This document shows, in pieces, positions 8,796 through 17,623 of a DNA stretch of 64,000 bases. Source of the stretch: Plasticicumulans acidivorans. GTDB lineage: Bacteria > Pseudomonadota > Gammaproteobacteria > Competibacterales > Competibacteraceae. A program made the position numbers and the translations under genes. The stretch is taken from assembly GCF_003182095.1 (NCBI RefSeq), contig NZ_QGTJ01000002.1, forward strand, positions 340,435 to 404,434. Reading direction: 5' to 3'. How positions within the stretch are numbered: the first letter of the stretch is position 1; the number at the start of each line of letters is the position of its first letter. The notes beneath the pieces are model-generated. The model worked only from the letters and a program-made list of their open reading frames with translations. It did no database searches and was not told the DNA's origin.

Positions 8796-9620
8796 ATGGC
8801 GCTGAACGGTTTCGGACTCGGACTGCGCGCCGAGCATTACCTCGACATCCTCGCCACGCGGCCTGCGGTCGACTGGTTCGAGGCGCTGACCGAGAACTAT
8901 CTGGTGCCCGGCGGCAAACCGCTGCATTTTCTCGAACGGGTACGCGAACACTATCCACTGGTGCTGCACGGCGTGTCGCTGTCGATCGGCTCGACGCAGC
9001 CGCTGGACCGCGATTACCTGCATGCGCTGCGCGCACTGTGCAAACACATCGAGCCCGAATGGGTTTCCGATCACTTGTGCTGGACCGGCACTGCCGGCCT
9101 CAACCTGCACGACCTGCTGCCGCTGCCCTACACCGAGGAAGCCGTGGCCCACGTCGCCGCGCGGGTGCGTCAGGTGCAGGACGTTCTCGGCCGCCGCATC
9201 CTGTTGGAAAACGTCTCCAGCTATGCCGAATTCGCTGCCGCACCGCTGCGCGAGTGGGAATTCCTCAGCGCGGTGGCGGAAGCCGCCGACTGCGACATCC
9301 TGCTCGATATCAACAATATCTATGTCAGTGCCCGCAACCACGGTTTCGATCCGCTTGCTTACCTCGACGGCGTACCGGCCGCGCGAGTCCGCCAGCACCA
9401 CCTCGCCGGCCACACCGACCTCGGTGATCTGGTCATCGACACCCACGACGCGGCGGTCTGTGATCCGGTGTGGGCTCTGTATGCCGCGGCCGTGCGGCGC
9501 TTCGGGCCGGTACCGACGATGATCGAGCGTGACGGCAACATCCCGCCGCTCGCCGAGCTGCTGGACGAGCTCGACCTCGCCCGCCGCATCGCCGGCGCCG
9601 AGCTCGCGGAGGCCGCCTGA
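8796..9620 (+). CDS. bufB: MNIO-family (DUF692) bufferin-modifying oxidase
   Basis: The protein has 274 residues with the TIM-barrel DUF692 fold. Conserved metal-binding segments are visible: HGVSLSIGS (about residue 53), DHLCW (about 91), ENVSSY (about 136), [15 protein letters not shown] (about 173), HLAGH (about 203), DTHD (about 214) and MIERDGNIP (about 242). These His, Asp, Glu and Asn residues form the multinuclear iron site. MNIO enzymes modify cysteines in short precursor peptides, here presumably the Cys-rich peptide just upstream. GCAGGAG precedes the ATG at good spacing. Its stop overlaps the start of the partner gene (TGATG). Confidence 0.92.
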   Translation: MALNGFGLGLRAEHYLDILATRPAVDWFEALTENYLVPGGKPLHFLERVREHYPLVLHGVSLSIGSTQPLDRDYLHALRALCKHIEPEWVSDHLCWTGTAGLNLHDLLPLPYTEEAVAHVAARVRQVQDVLGRRILLENVSSYAEFAAAPLREWEFLSAVAEAADCDILLDINNIYVSARNHGFDPLAYLDGVPAARVRQHHLAGHTDLGDLVIDTHDAAVCDPVWALYAAAVRRFGPVPTMIERDGNIPPLAELLDELDLARRIAGAELAEAA

Positions 9621-10405
9621 TGTCCGTCTCCCTCGCTGAACTCGAAACGCTGTTCCAACGCCATATCCTCGATGGCGACCCGCGCGTGCTCCGCCATGTC
9701 CGTGCGAGTGCCGCGCTGTCCGCAGCACGCCGCCTTGAGGTCTACCACGACGCTTACCGTCTGCGCCTGTGCGAAGCGGTTTCCAGCGATTTCCCGGCGC
9801 TGCACACGCTGCTCGGCGACGAGGATTTCACCGCACTGCTGCTTGCCTATATCGCCGCGCGACCGTCGCACTATCCTTCGATCCGCTGGTTTGCCGGTGA
9901 ACTGGCCGATTTCCTGTCGACGCAGGCGCCGTGGTGCGGACAGCCGGTACTGGCCGAAATGGCCCGCTTCGAATGGGCACTGGCTCACGCCCACGACGCC
10001 GCCGATGCCCCCAGTATCGGCCGCGAGGCACTGGCCGAGCTGGATGCCGAAGGCTGGGCAACGCTGCACCCACGCTTACACCCCAGTGTGACGCTGCTCA
10101 GCTGCCACTGGGACACGCCGCCGCTGTGGCAGGCGATACACGAACAGGAAGCTGCGCGGGCACCGCAGGCCGTGGACACTCAAGGCTGGGTGGTTTGGCG
10201 TGATCGCGAGCTGCGCGCCCGCTACCTGTCGCTGACGCCGCCGCAGGCGCTCTGGCTGGCAGCCTGCGCACACGGTGATGATTTCGCCGCGAGCTGTGAA
10301 CAACTCAGTGAACAACTGGGAAAACCCGATGCCGACACGCTTGCAGCCCTAGCGCTGGAGGCCTTGTGCTGCGCGCTCGATCACGGTCTGATCTCAGCGA
10401 TCTGA
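9620..10405 (+). CDS. bufC: BufC-type (DUF2063) partner protein
   Basis: The protein has 261 residues and begins with a DUF2063 domain: LETLFQRHILDGD, then LEVYHDAYRLRLCEAVSSDFPALHTLLGDEDF (read in two parts), typical of the family once called putative DNA-binding. In MNIO systems this partner binds the precursor leader and presents the core to the enzyme. It overlaps bufB by one base, so expression is coupled. The C-terminal half is a degenerate helical and beta domain usual for BufC. No DoxX-like membrane gene, often the fourth member, follows. Confidence 0.9.
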   Translation: MSVSLAELETLFQRHILDGDPRVLRHVRASAALSAARRLEVYHDAYRLRLCEAVSSDFPALHTLLGDEDFTALLLAYIAARPSHYPSIRWFAGELADFLSTQAPWCGQPVLAEMARFEWALAHAHDAADAPSIGREALAELDAEGWATLHPRLHPSVTLLSCHWDTPPLWQAIHEQEAARAPQAVDTQGWVVWRDRELRARYLSLTPPQALWLAACAHGDDFAASCEQLSEQLGKPDADTLAALALEALCCALDHGLISAI

Positions 10406-10427
10406 AACCGCACGGGCCTGGGAGCCG

Positions 10428-10727
10428 ATGGAACAGGAAGAAGCCGAAGCCGCACTGCTGGCCGTGATTCAGCGCCTGCATTTTGATGAAAAAGGGCTTT
10501 TCAATGGCTTGCGACCATGCTCCGACGTCATCCACCGCCTGTTTCCGCTGATCTCGCGCGGCGAGCGGGTAATGCTGGCCTTCGTGCTGACGGTCTATGC
10601 TCCGAACCTGCGTCGCGAGCTGCTCGGTGACTACGATCTGCTCGCCGAGCTGCAAGCCGCCGATGCACGCAACCGCGCACTGATTGCCGAGTGGGTCGAG
10701 ACCCCCTTCTTCGTCGGTACCGACTGA
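10428..10727 (+). CDS. Unknown 99-residue protein trailing the bufferin operon
   Basis: The start at 10428 has GGGAG a few bases upstream, and the gene begins 22 bp after bufC in the same direction, so it is probably co-transcribed. The protein is acidic and helical, with a central hydrophobic patch (FPLISRGERVMLAFVLTVY) and one cysteine. There is no signal peptide and no transmembrane helix of full length. I do not recognise the family. A role linked to the bufferin system is only positional inference. Confidence 0.65.
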   Translation: MEQEEAEAALLAVIQRLHFDEKGLFNGLRPCSDVIHRLFPLISRGERVMLAFVLTVYAPNLRRELLGDYDLLAELQAADARNRALIAEWVETPFFVGTD

Positions 10728-10788
10728 ATCATCGAACGTCTGCGATTGCGCAGCGCACACGGCAGCGGGCTGAGGCAGGCTTGCCTGC

Positions 10789-11361
10789 ATGAAACGTTTG
10801 CTGCCTCTCGCCCTGCTGCCTCTGCTCGCGCTCGTCGCCTGCGAGCGCGCCACCGAAACCCGCGACCGTGACGGGCGCACACCGCTGATCCGTGCCGCCG
10901 AGTCCGGCGACAACGCGCTGGTACGCTCGCTGCTGAGCGAACGGGCCAACGTCAACGCCGTCGATCATTGCGCCTGGTCACCGCTGATGAAAGCCGCGCT
11001 GCAGGGTCACGTCGATACCGTGCGCACACTGCTCGCCCACGGCGCCAGTGTCGAAACGCGTGACAACGCCGGCTACTCAGCGTTGATGGTGGCGGCGGGT
11101 AACGGCCACGCGGCCGTCGTCGATCTGCTGATCGAGCATGGTGCGCTGGTCGATGCGAGCGAGCCGATCAACGGCCAGACGGCGCTGCAATGGGCCGCGC
11201 AGCGCGGCTTCACCGAGGTCGTCGCACGTCTGCTGGCCGCAGGTGCCGATCCGTCGCGGACCGACCGTCACGGCCGTGACGCCGCCCAGTACGCACGCGA
11301 CGCCGGCCAGATGCAGCTCGCCGACGATCTGCAGGCACGGCGCCAGGCACTCACTCACTGA
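10789..11361 (+). CDS. Ankyrin-repeat lipoprotein
   Basis: The protein has 190 residues, with a lipoprotein signal ending LVAC (Cys at about 18). Four or five ankyrin repeats follow, recognisable by the TPLIRAAESGDNALVRSLL, SPLMKAALQGHVDTVRTLL, SALMVAAGNGHAAVVDLL and TALQWAAQRGFTEVVARLL units. Ankyrin stacks mediate protein-protein contact, so this is probably a periplasm-facing binding protein anchored by lipid. The partner is unknown. It stands alone, with the convergent DUF1285 gene ending 6 bp away. Confidence 0.9.
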   Translation: MKRLLPLALLPLLALVACERATETRDRDGRTPLIRAAESGDNALVRSLLSERANVNAVDHCAWSPLMKAALQGHVDTVRTLLAHGASVETRDNAGYSALMVAAGNGHAAVVDLLIEHGALVDASEPINGQTALQWAAQRGFTEVVARLLAAGADPSRTDRHGRDAAQYARDAGQMQLADDLQARRQALTH

Positions 11362-11367
11362 AGTGAA

Positions 11368-11922
11368 CTACTCCGCCGGCCCCAGCGTAAAGCGGCAGCC
11401 GTCGCTCCACACAGCGAGCATGCTGCGCCCGTCTTCTTCGAAGGACTCGGCCAGACCGGCGAGCTCGATGAACAACGCTCGCGACAGCAAGGCACGCAAG
11501 CCGCCTCGCACCAGCAAATACGGCGAGGGTTCACCGTCGGCGGCGTAGTGCACATCGATTGGATGCGCCGGACCCGCCACGACGCGATCACCAACATTGG
11601 TGGTAAACGTAAGCTGCTGCTCACGGCCGCTACCGCTAACCTCCAGGAGGCCGGTGACGAAGGGCACGTCATCGACGCGGATACGCCACTTTTCGACCGG
11701 CGTCACCAGGTAGTACTCACCATCCGCATCGCGGCGCAGAATGCCGGCGAACAATCGCACCAGAGCCTCACGGGCGATGCGCTCGCCCTGGTGATACCAG
11801 TCGCCATTGCGCGCGATGCGCATGTCCATGTCGCCGCACAGCGCTGGATTCCAACGCTCGACCGGCGCCGGGCCACGCTGCCTGATTTCGGTCGCCAAAT
11901 CCTGCAAGGTCTTCGTCTGCAT
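11368..11922 (-). CDS. DUF1285-family protein
   Basis: About 184 residues. The segment GDMDMRIARNGDWYHQGERI followed by REALVRLFAGILRRD and YYLVTPVEKWRIRVDDVPF is diagnostic of DUF1285, a cytoplasmic two-domain beta-rich family common in proteobacteria and of unknown function. I chose the ATG at 11922 because GGGAGGGAG precedes it directly; an upstream in-frame ATG lacks such a site. It diverges from ppiC. Confidence 0.88.
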   Translation of the reverse strand: MQTKTLQDLATEIRQRGPAPVERWNPALCGDMDMRIARNGDWYHQGERIAREALVRLFAGILRRDADGEYYLVTPVEKWRIRVDDVPFVTGLLEVSGSGREQQLTFTTNVGDRVVAGPAHPIDVHYAADGEPSPYLLVRGGLRALLSRALFIELAGLAESFEEDGRSMLAVWSDGCRFTLGPAE

Positions 11923-12013
11923 CTCTCCCTCCCCAGCCCGGGTGTTCAAGCCGCTGAGCGGCCGCTAAGCTCCGGGGCCTCCCGATTCTGGATCTCATCA
12001 AAGGTATCCGCTC

Positions 12014-12292
12014 ATGCCACGTGCTCGCGCCCGTCACATCCTCGTCGATTCCGAAGCCGTCTGCCTCGACCTGAAGCGCCAGATCGAAGCCGGTGCCGAT
12101 TTCGCCGAGATTGCCCGCCTGCATTCGAGCTGCCCGTCCAAGCGTCAAGGCGGTGACCTCGGAGAGTTTGGCCCAGGGATGATGGTCAAGGAATTCGATG
12201 AAGCCGTTTTCACCGGTGAAGTCGGCAAAGTACTCGGACCGGTCAAAACCCAGTTCGGCTGGCATCTGCTCGAAGTCACCGCACGGAGCTGA
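12014..12292 (+). CDS. ppiC: Parvulin-type peptidyl-prolyl isomerase
   Basis: The protein has 92 residues, the usual size of single-domain PpiC. It shows the parvulin core: RARHILVDSE at the start, GADFAEIARLHSSCPS, then KRQGGDLGEFGPGMMVKEFD and the C-terminal TQFGWHLLEV. These include the active-site His residues of the fold. It is cytosolic, as there is no signal peptide. It catalyses cis-trans isomerisation of prolyl bonds during folding. The next gene starts 3 bases after its stop. Confidence 0.95.
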   Translation: MPRARARHILVDSEAVCLDLKRQIEAGADFAEIARLHSSCPSKRQGGDLGEFGPGMMVKEFDEAVFTGEVGKVLGPVKTQFGWHLLEVTARS

Positions 12293-12295
12293 GCG

Positions 12296-12718
12296 ATGTC
12301 ACGCGTCATCACTAAAAGCGTCGCTGCCGCGGCGCTGTGCGTCACGCTCTCCGCCTGCGGCAGTTTCTTTTCCGACGCACAAAGCCGTCACGAGACGCCG
12401 ACGCTGCCACCCGGCACACCGAATCCGATTGCACTGGCAAAACTCGACGGCTTGTGGACAGGAACCGGCAAAGCCGATGGCCTCACCGTGCGCATTGCCC
12501 GTGCTGGCTCATCCACCCCGAGAGCGCTGTATGGCTTTCGCGGCGAACAACCGATCGAGCCGCAATGCAGCGCCGCCGACGCCACCCTCAACTGCACGCT
12601 GCCTGCCGGGCTGACGACGACCTACACCGCCAATGCCGACGGCAGTGTCGACTTCACGGCAAAGGGTCCGAACCCCGGGGACGAGTTGATCGCGGCCAAG
12701 CTGCAACGCGCGCAGTAA
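12296..12718 (+). CDS. Small lipoprotein of unknown function
   Basis: The protein has 140 residues. A signal peptide ends in LSAC (Cys at about residue 19). The mature part is short and beta-rich, with the segments LAKLDGLWTGTGKADGLTVRI and LYGFRGEQPIEP and two further cysteines that could form a disulfide. The start is 3 bases after the ppiC stop, suggesting one transcript. No family is recognised. Confidence 0.75.
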   Translation: MSRVITKSVAAAALCVTLSACGSFFSDAQSRHETPTLPPGTPNPIALAKLDGLWTGTGKADGLTVRIARAGSSTPRALYGFRGEQPIEPQCSAADATLNCTLPAGLTTTYTANADGSVDFTAKGPNPGDELIAAKLQRAQ

Positions 12719-12768
12719 GCAGCGTTATGGCCAGGCACCATCCATGCGAAACACCAAGAGATCCGTTC

Positions 12769-13218
12769 ATGCATTCGCCGCTGCGCAGTGCTTCGTTCGT
12801 CGTGCTGCTGTTCGCGTTGGAAGGCTGCAGCTGGCTACCCAGCTGGCTGGGTGGCGCACCCGCAGTGGTAAATACGACCATTGCCAGCCCGCTGCTGATC
12901 GAGGATGCCGGCCTGCTGGCAACCCGCGACCGACGCGCTGAAATCGGCATTCGCCTGAACAACGCTTCAAGCCGACCGCTTTGGGTCGGCGTACGTGTCC
13001 AGACGCCGGGTGGCCGCACCGATTGCGTGATATTGAAAGAGCTGCCGCCGCAGGCGCACCAGCTGTTCACCTGCCCGCAGACAAAAGTGTTTGCCGACGT
13101 CGATTATGCGGTCGTCATCGACAGCTACCGCGATCCGGGCCTAAACGAACGCCTTGCCCCCCTGCAGACCTTGCTACGCTTTAACGCGAATGATTTGAAC
13201 ACTATTGGCCAGCCTTGA
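12769..13218 (+). CDS. Small lipoprotein, beta-sandwich-like
   Basis: The protein has 149 residues. A signal peptide with lipobox ALEGC places the lipidated Cys at about residue 20. The mature part has alternating hydrophobic strands (AEIGIRLNNASSRPLWVGVRV, VILKELPPQAHQLFTCPQ) and two more cysteines, which suggests a small periplasmic immunoglobulin-like fold. AAGAG precedes the ATG at 12769; longer frames upstream overlap the previous gene and lack a signal. The function is unknown. Confidence 0.72.
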   Translation: MHSPLRSASFVVLLFALEGCSWLPSWLGGAPAVVNTTIASPLLIEDAGLLATRDRRAEIGIRLNNASSRPLWVGVRVQTPGGRTDCVILKELPPQAHQLFTCPQTKVFADVDYAVVIDSYRDPGLNERLAPLQTLLRFNANDLNTIGQP

Positions 13219-13230
13219 TCAGTTTCGTTG

Positions 13231-13315
13231 AATTTGTCATTGACGCAGCGCAACAGAAGTGCAGCCGATTGACAAATTTTGATGCCGATCAATGAAAGAA
13301 CTCTCACATTGTGAG
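13231..13315. promoter_or_regulatory. Operator-like inverted repeats upstream of the Cys-rich mini-protein
   Basis: Two symmetric elements occur. AATTTGTCA (13231-13239) and TGACAAATT (13270-13278) form arms 30 bp apart. CTCACA-T-TGTGAG (13303-13315) is a perfect 13-bp palindrome lying 67 bp before the next start codon. A TTGACA hexamer (13269-13274) overlaps the first repeat but lacks a good -10 partner. The regulator is unknown. Confidence 0.55.
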
Positions 13316-13382
13316 CAAATGTCACTAAGGGAGCACATGACAACCACTAGCACTAGGCAAGGAAACAGTAGGAGGAGAAATC

Positions 13383-13628
13383 ATGGTCACTTTCGATTCA
13401 CCGTTCGAACGTTGTCCGGTTTGCCACAATTACGTCCTGCTTGATTCCACGCAGCAGGAATGCGCTTGCGAACACGGCTGTGCGAAAAACCAGATCTGCC
13501 CGCTCGGTCGCTTCTTCTCAGGTCAGCAATACAAAGATGGCGCTGTTACCAGCCAGAGTACGGCTGGCCTGCCAATGCAGGCGGCCATGAAAAAAAGTGG
13601 ATCGACATCTCTCTATCGGGTGGCATGA
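13383..13628 (+). CDS. Cys-rich 81-residue mini-protein
   Basis: The ribosome binding site is excellent (AGGAGGAG, spacing 5-6). The N-terminal half carries CPVC, then C-A-C, GC and CPLG: seven cysteines within about 33 residues, with the stretch YVLLDSTQQECACEHGC between them. This pattern suggests a small zinc ribbon or iron-sulfur site. The second half is low-complexity and polar. There is no signal peptide. A bidirectional terminator follows. I do not recognise a named family. Confidence 0.75.
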   Translation: MVTFDSPFERCPVCHNYVLLDSTQQECACEHGCAKNQICPLGRFFSGQQYKDGAVTSQSTAGLPMQAAMKKSGSTSLYRVA

Positions 13629-13693
13629 AGGGCCATATCAATTTGAATCATTCATTCACTACAACAACAAACAAAAGCAAAGAAGCAACATAA

Positions 13694-13732
13694 AATTAAA
13701 AGGCGGGATTACAAATCCCGCCTCTTTTTTAT
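13694..13732. terminator. Bidirectional intrinsic terminator
   Basis: AGGCGGGAT (13701-13709) and ATCCCGCCT (13715-13723) form a 9-bp perfect stem with a 5-base loop. A T-run follows on the plus strand and an A-rich stretch precedes it, so it can end both the mini-protein transcript and the convergent his-tat transcript. Confidence 0.9.
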
Positions 13733-13755
13733 TTTCGTTGATACGCGCCTGAAAC

Positions 13756-14523
13756 TCAGGAGCCATCTTCCTCCGCGACAGATTCGGCTGCTGCTCGACG
13801 TCGGCGCTCCAGCATTCGCGAACAGAACACCCCTATCTCAAACAACAACCACATCGGAACTGCCAGCAACGTCTGCGAAATGACATCAGGCGGTGTCAAC
13901 ACGGCGGCAATCACGAAAGCGCCGACGATGACATACGGGCGTTTCGCAACGAGCTGATCGATCGTCAGAATCCCTGCCATCACCATGATGACCGTCGCGA
14001 CCGGTACTTCGAAACAAACACCGAATGCAAAGAAAATCGTCAGCACGAAGTCCAGATAATGATTGATATCAGTCATTACGGCGACACCCTGTGGTGCCGT
14101 ACCAGTAAGAAACGCAAAAAACACCGGTAAGATGACGTAATAGGCAAATGCCATACCGATATAAAACAAAGCCGTGCTGGCAGCGACCAGGGGTAGCGCA
14201 AGCCTCTTTTCACGCGGATACAGGCCCGGGGCAACGAACGCCCACACCTGATAAAGAATCCAAGGCATCGCCACAAAGATCGCCAATACCAGACACAACT
14301 TTAACGGTGTGAGGAACGGCGATATCACGTCGATCGCAATCATGCTGGAAGAGGCCGGCATGTGTGCGAGCAGTGGCTGCGCAAAGCGACTGTAGATCGC
14401 ATTGGCGAAGGGCAGCATCGTGAGCAAGACGACGAGCACACCCAGCACCATGCGTAACAGGCGCGAACGCAATTCCAGCAGATGCGCCAATAAGGGTTGT
14501 TCGGTTTGCTGCGGTTCCGCCAC
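13756..14523 (-). CDS. tatC: Sec-independent translocase subunit TatC
   Basis: The protein has 255 residues with six predicted transmembrane helices. It begins with the family hallmark LLAHLLELRSRLLRM and has FVAPGLYPREKRL in the first periplasmic-cytoplasmic transition and a conserved Glu in the F-FGVCFEVPVA region. TatC is the receptor for twin-arginine signal peptides and forms the core of the Tat complex with TatB. It is the last gene of the his-tat operon, 3 bp after tatB, and ends before a shared terminator. Confidence 0.96.
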   Translation of the reverse strand: MAEPQQTEQPLLAHLLELRSRLLRMVLGVLVVLLTMLPFANAIYSRFAQPLLAHMPASSSMIAIDVISPFLTPLKLCLVLAIFVAMPWILYQVWAFVAPGLYPREKRLALPLVAASTALFYIGMAFAYYVILPVFFAFLTGTAPQGVAVMTDINHYLDFVLTIFFAFGVCFEVPVATVIMVMAGILTIDQLVAKRPYVIVGAFVIAAVLTPPDVISQTLLAVPMWLLFEIGVFCSRMLERRRRAAAESVAEEDGS

Positions 14524-14526
14524 GAT

Positions 14527-14985
14527 TCAGCTCTTGTCTTTCAGTTCGTCTGCGGAGACCGCTCTGCCGTGCCCGTGCCCTTCAGGCATGGCACTCGGCA
14601 CATGGTTCGCGTCTGCAGAATGTCCTGTCAGCATGGCGCTACTCTCGGTGGACACGGGTGTATTCGCATCCTGTGCCACCTGCTGCACGCCTGCAGGCGG
14701 CACCTCAATGCTCTGCACCGAGGAACGCAAGTCGGACTCCAGCGTGCGAATCTGCTGTTGCAGGTCACGGATCTGGTCGACAGTGCCACTTTGCGCCATC
14801 GACTGCTTCATTTCTTCCAGACGCAACTCCCGCTCGACCTCGCCCTTGACGGTCGCAACGATATGGCGCGCCCGGGCAATCCACTGTCCAGCCTTGCGCG
14901 CCACGCCCGGGAGTCGCTCCGGACCGACGACCAGCAAGGTCACGACGCCGATCAACACCAGTTCCCAGAAACCGATTTCGAACAT
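14527..14985 (-). CDS. tatB: Sec-independent translocase subunit TatB
   Basis: The protein has 152 residues: a short N-terminal transmembrane helix (MFEIGFWELVLIGVVTLLVV), the GPERLPG hinge that marks TatB, an amphipathic helix, and a variable charged tail. TatB sits with TatC as the substrate-binding unit. It lies between tatA and tatC in the usual order, with 3 bp before tatC. Confidence 0.95.
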   Translation of the reverse strand: MFEIGFWELVLIGVVTLLVVGPERLPGVARKAGQWIARARHIVATVKGEVERELRLEEMKQSMAQSGTVDQIRDLQQQIRTLESDLRSSVQSIEVPPAGVQQVAQDANTPVSTESSAMLTGHSADANHVPSAMPEGHGHGRAVSADELKDKS

Positions 14986-15020
14986 CGCTGCACGCCACCG
15001 CGTCAGTCAGAACAGAAGAT

Positions 15021-15260
15021 TCAGACCTTCGGCTTGTCGTTCTCGTGGGTCGCCTGACCTTCGATCACGCGCCCCTGCTCGATGGACGCAGGCTTTTGCC
15101 CGTCGGCCTCGCTGCTTTTGCTTTCCTCGGCCATCGCATCCTTGAAGCCTTTGACCGCCGCACCCAGATCCGCCCCGACATTGCGCAGCTTCTTGGCGCC
15201 AAACACCACCAGAACGATGGCCAGGACGATCAACCAGTGCCAAATGCTTCCGAAACCCAT
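15021..15260 (-). CDS. tatA: Sec-independent translocase subunit TatA
   Basis: The protein has 79 residues. [21 protein letters not shown] is the transmembrane helix, followed by the [10 protein letters not shown] hinge and [11 protein letters not shown], the TatA amphipathic helix. TatA oligomerises to form the translocation pore. I chose the ATG at 15260 with AGAGAGG upstream, because the longer frame adds residues before the conserved start. It lies 75 bp after hisE. Confidence 0.95.
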   Translation of the reverse strand: MGFGSIWHWLIVLAIVLVVFGAKKLRNVGADLGAAVKGFKDAMAEESKSSEADGQKPASIEQGRVIEGQATHENDKPKV

Positions 15261-15335
15261 GTCTTGTCGACCTCTCTCAAATATCTTCGGCACAAACCCG
15301 CCGGGGCTTCAGCACATGGGCCGCTGTCAGTTCAC

Positions 15336-15671
15336 TCAGTCGTGCGGACGGGCGGCTTTCTCTGCAATCCCCGACAGGCCGAAACGGCGATCCAGCTCAG
15401 CCAGTACGGCCTGCGGCCCCAAGCCCTGATGTGCGAGCAGTACAAGCGTGTGAAACCACAGATCCGCGACTTCGTAGACGATGTGTTCGGCATCCCCGTC
15501 CTTGGCGGCCATGACCGTCTCGGTCGCTTCCTCGCCAACCTTCTTCAGAATGGCGTCGAGCCCTTTCGCATACAGCTTCGCCACATAAGAAGAACCGGCA
15601 TCCGCATGTTTACGTTCTTCCAGAACGACAGCCAGACGCGCCAGCACGTCGTCTTCATGCAGCAGGCTCAT
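15336..15671 (-). CDS. hisE: Phosphoribosyl-ATP pyrophosphatase
   Basis: The protein has 111 residues. It performs the second step of histidine synthesis, hydrolysing PR-ATP to PR-AMP. The all-helical MazG-like core is seen in [25 protein letters not shown] and the acidic metal site around [13 protein letters not shown]. The ATG overlaps the hisI stop by 4 bases. HisE and HisI are separate proteins here rather than the fused HisIE of enterics. Confidence 0.95.
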   Translation of the reverse strand: MSLLHEDDVLARLAVVLEERKHADAGSSYVAKLYAKGLDAILKKVGEEATETVMAAKDGDAEHIVYEVADLWFHTLVLLAHQGLGPQAVLAELDRRFGLSGIAEKAARPHD

Positions 15672-16060
15672 CGATAGATCTCTTCAGGACTCTTGACGAC
15701 CGGCTCGACGACAGCCCATTCGCCATCGTCCAGACGGTTGAAAAAACAATTATGCCGCCCGGTATGACAGGCGATGCCCCCCAGCTGTTCCACTTCCAGC
15801 AACAACACGTCGCCATCGCAATCGAGGCGGATCTCCAGGACCTTCTGCACATGCCCCGACTGCTCGCCCTTGTGCCACAGCCGCTGACGGGAACGGGAGA
15901 AATACACGGCCTCGTTCTTCTCGACTGTCAGCGCCAGGGCTTCTCGGTTCATCCAGGCGAACATCAATACCTTGCCGCTCTCCGCTTCCTGCGCGATCAC
16001 CGGCACCAGGCCATCATCGGTCCAGCGGATCGCATCCAGCGCCGCAGTGGAAATGGCCAT
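15668..16060 (-). CDS. hisI: Phosphoribosyl-AMP cyclohydrolase
   Basis: About 130 residues. It opens the adenine ring of PR-AMP. Visible elements are [30 protein letters not shown] and the zinc and magnesium ligands in [12 protein letters not shown] and [13 protein letters not shown]. The ATG at 16060 shares one base with the hisF stop; a GTG one codon earlier gives a 4-base overlap and is equally possible. It is a monofunctional cyclohydrolase followed by hisE. Confidence 0.95.
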   Translation of the reverse strand: MAISTAALDAIRWTDDGLVPVIAQEAESGKVLMFAWMNREALALTVEKNEAVYFSRSRQRLWHKGEQSGHVQKVLEIRLDCDGDVLLLEVEQLGGIACHTGRHNCFFNRLDDGEWAVVEPVVKSPEEIYR

Positions 16061-16833
16061 CACAACCGCACCTCGATACCACGGGCCGCCAGATGCTGCT
16101 TGGCCTGCTCAATCGAATACTCGCCAAAATGGAAAATACTCGCGGCGAGCACGGCATCGGCTCCGGCAATCTGTACGCCGTCGGCGAGATGATCGAGATT
16201 CCCGACACCACCGGAAGCGATGACCGGTACCGGCACAGCGTCGACGACGGCGCGTGTGAGCTCAAGATCGAAACCGAGCTTCGTCCCATCGCGATCCATG
16301 CTGGTCAGCAACAGCTCACCGGCACCGTACTCCGCCATCTTCGCAGCCCACTCGATCGCGTCGATGCCGGTCTGCCGGCGACCGCCATGCGTGAACACTT
16401 CCCAACGCAAAGGCTCGCCCGACTGACTGACACGCTTGGCATCAATGGCAACGACGATGCACTGATTGCCAAAATAATCCGCCGCTTCGCGCACCAGCTC
16501 CGGATTCGCCACGGCGGCGGTGTTGATCGACACTTTGTCCGCACCGGCATTGAGCATGCGCCGGACATCGGCCACCGCGCGGATGCCGCCGCCGACCGTC
16601 AGCGGAATGAACACCTGCCCGGCCACCTGCTCGACGACATGGACCATGGTCTCGCGCTCGTCGGAGCTCGCCGTGATGTCGAGGAAGGTGATTTCATCCG
16701 CACCTTCGGCATCGTAGCGTCGCGCAATCTCGACGGGATCGCCGGCATCACGGATTTCGACGAAATTAACGCCTTTGACAACTCGGCCCCGATCAACGTC
16801 GAGGCAGGGGATGATGCGTTTGGCCAGACCCAT
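16060..16833 (-). CDS. hisF: Imidazole glycerol phosphate synthase, cyclase subunit
   Basis: The protein has 257 residues and forms a TIM barrel. It begins [20 protein letters not shown] with the catalytic Asp in CLDVD; the second catalytic Asp is in TSMDRDGTK. With HisH it converts PRFAR and ammonia to imidazole glycerol phosphate and AICAR. I chose the ATG at 16833 because it gives the conserved N-terminus and sits 1 base after the hisA stop; the frame extends further but without homology. Confidence 0.97.
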   Translation of the reverse strand: MGLAKRIIPCLDVDRGRVVKGVNFVEIRDAGDPVEIARRYDAEGADEITFLDITASSDERETMVHVVEQVAGQVFIPLTVGGGIRAVADVRRMLNAGADKVSINTAAVANPELVREAADYFGNQCIVVAIDAKRVSQSGEPLRWEVFTHGGRRQTGIDAIEWAAKMAEYGAGELLLTSMDRDGTKLGFDLELTRAVVDAVPVPVIASGGVGNLDHLADGVQIAGADAVLAASIFHFGEYSIEQAKQHLAARGIEVRL

Positions 16834-16834
16834 T

Positions 16835-17569
16835 TCAACTCCGCGAATCGACGTACGCCTGCGCCTCGGCGAGGTCCAGCGTACCTTCATAGAGCGCTCT
16901 GCCGAGAATCGAACCGGCAACGCCCTCGGACTCGACGGCGCACAGCGCACGTATGTCATTCATGTCCGTCACGCCGCCGGAAGCGATCACCGGAATCGAC
17001 ACCGCCTGCGCCAGCCTGACGGTCGCCTCGACGTTGACCCCCTGCATCATGCCGTCGCGGCCGATGTCGGTATAAATGATCGCTTCAACGCCATCGCGCT
17101 CGAAGCGCTGTGCCAGATCGACGACATTGTGTTTGGACAATTTCGACCAGCCGTCGATCGCCACTTTGCCGTCCTTCGCATCGAGACCAACCATGATGTG
17201 CCCCGGGAACGTCATGCAGACATCAGCGATGAAGTGGGGTTCCTGCACCGCCTTGGTACCGATGATCACGTACTGCACACCGGCATCGAGGTAGGTCTCG
17301 ATGGTTTCCTCGGAACGGATGCCACCGCCGACCTGAATCGGTAAATCCGGAAGCGCATCGGCAATGTGGCGAATCACCTCAGCGTTCTGTGGCTTGCCGG
17401 CGAAAGCGCCGTTCAAATCCACCAGGTGCAGTCGCCGGGCGCCAGCCTCGAACCAGCGCCGCGCCATGGCAACCGGATCATCGGAAAACACCGTGGAATC
17501 TTCCATCCGCCCCTGGCGCAGGCGGACACACTTGCCGTCTTTCAGATCGATCGCCGGAATCAGCAACAT
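16835..17569 (-). CDS. hisA: ProFAR isomerase
   Basis: The protein has 244 residues and forms a TIM barrel. The catalytic Asp lies in [17 protein letters not shown] at the start, and the second acid in [13 protein letters not shown]. HisA isomerises ProFAR to PRFAR, the substrate of HisF-HisH. Full length, placed between hisH and hisF as usual. Confidence 0.97.
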   Translation of the reverse strand: MLLIPAIDLKDGKCVRLRQGRMEDSTVFSDDPVAMARRWFEAGARRLHLVDLNGAFAGKPQNAEVIRHIADALPDLPIQVGGGIRSEETIETYLDAGVQYVIIGTKAVQEPHFIADVCMTFPGHIMVGLDAKDGKVAIDGWSKLSKHNVVDLAQRFERDGVEAIIYTDIGRDGMMQGVNVEATVRLAQAVSIPVIASGGVTDMNDIRALCAVESEGVAGSILGRALYEGTLDLAEAQAYVDSRS

Positions 17570-17623
17570 GGCGGCAGTCCTCGTTCCCCTTGTCTGTCTC
17601 GTCGGAAATGGCGGTTACGGCAA

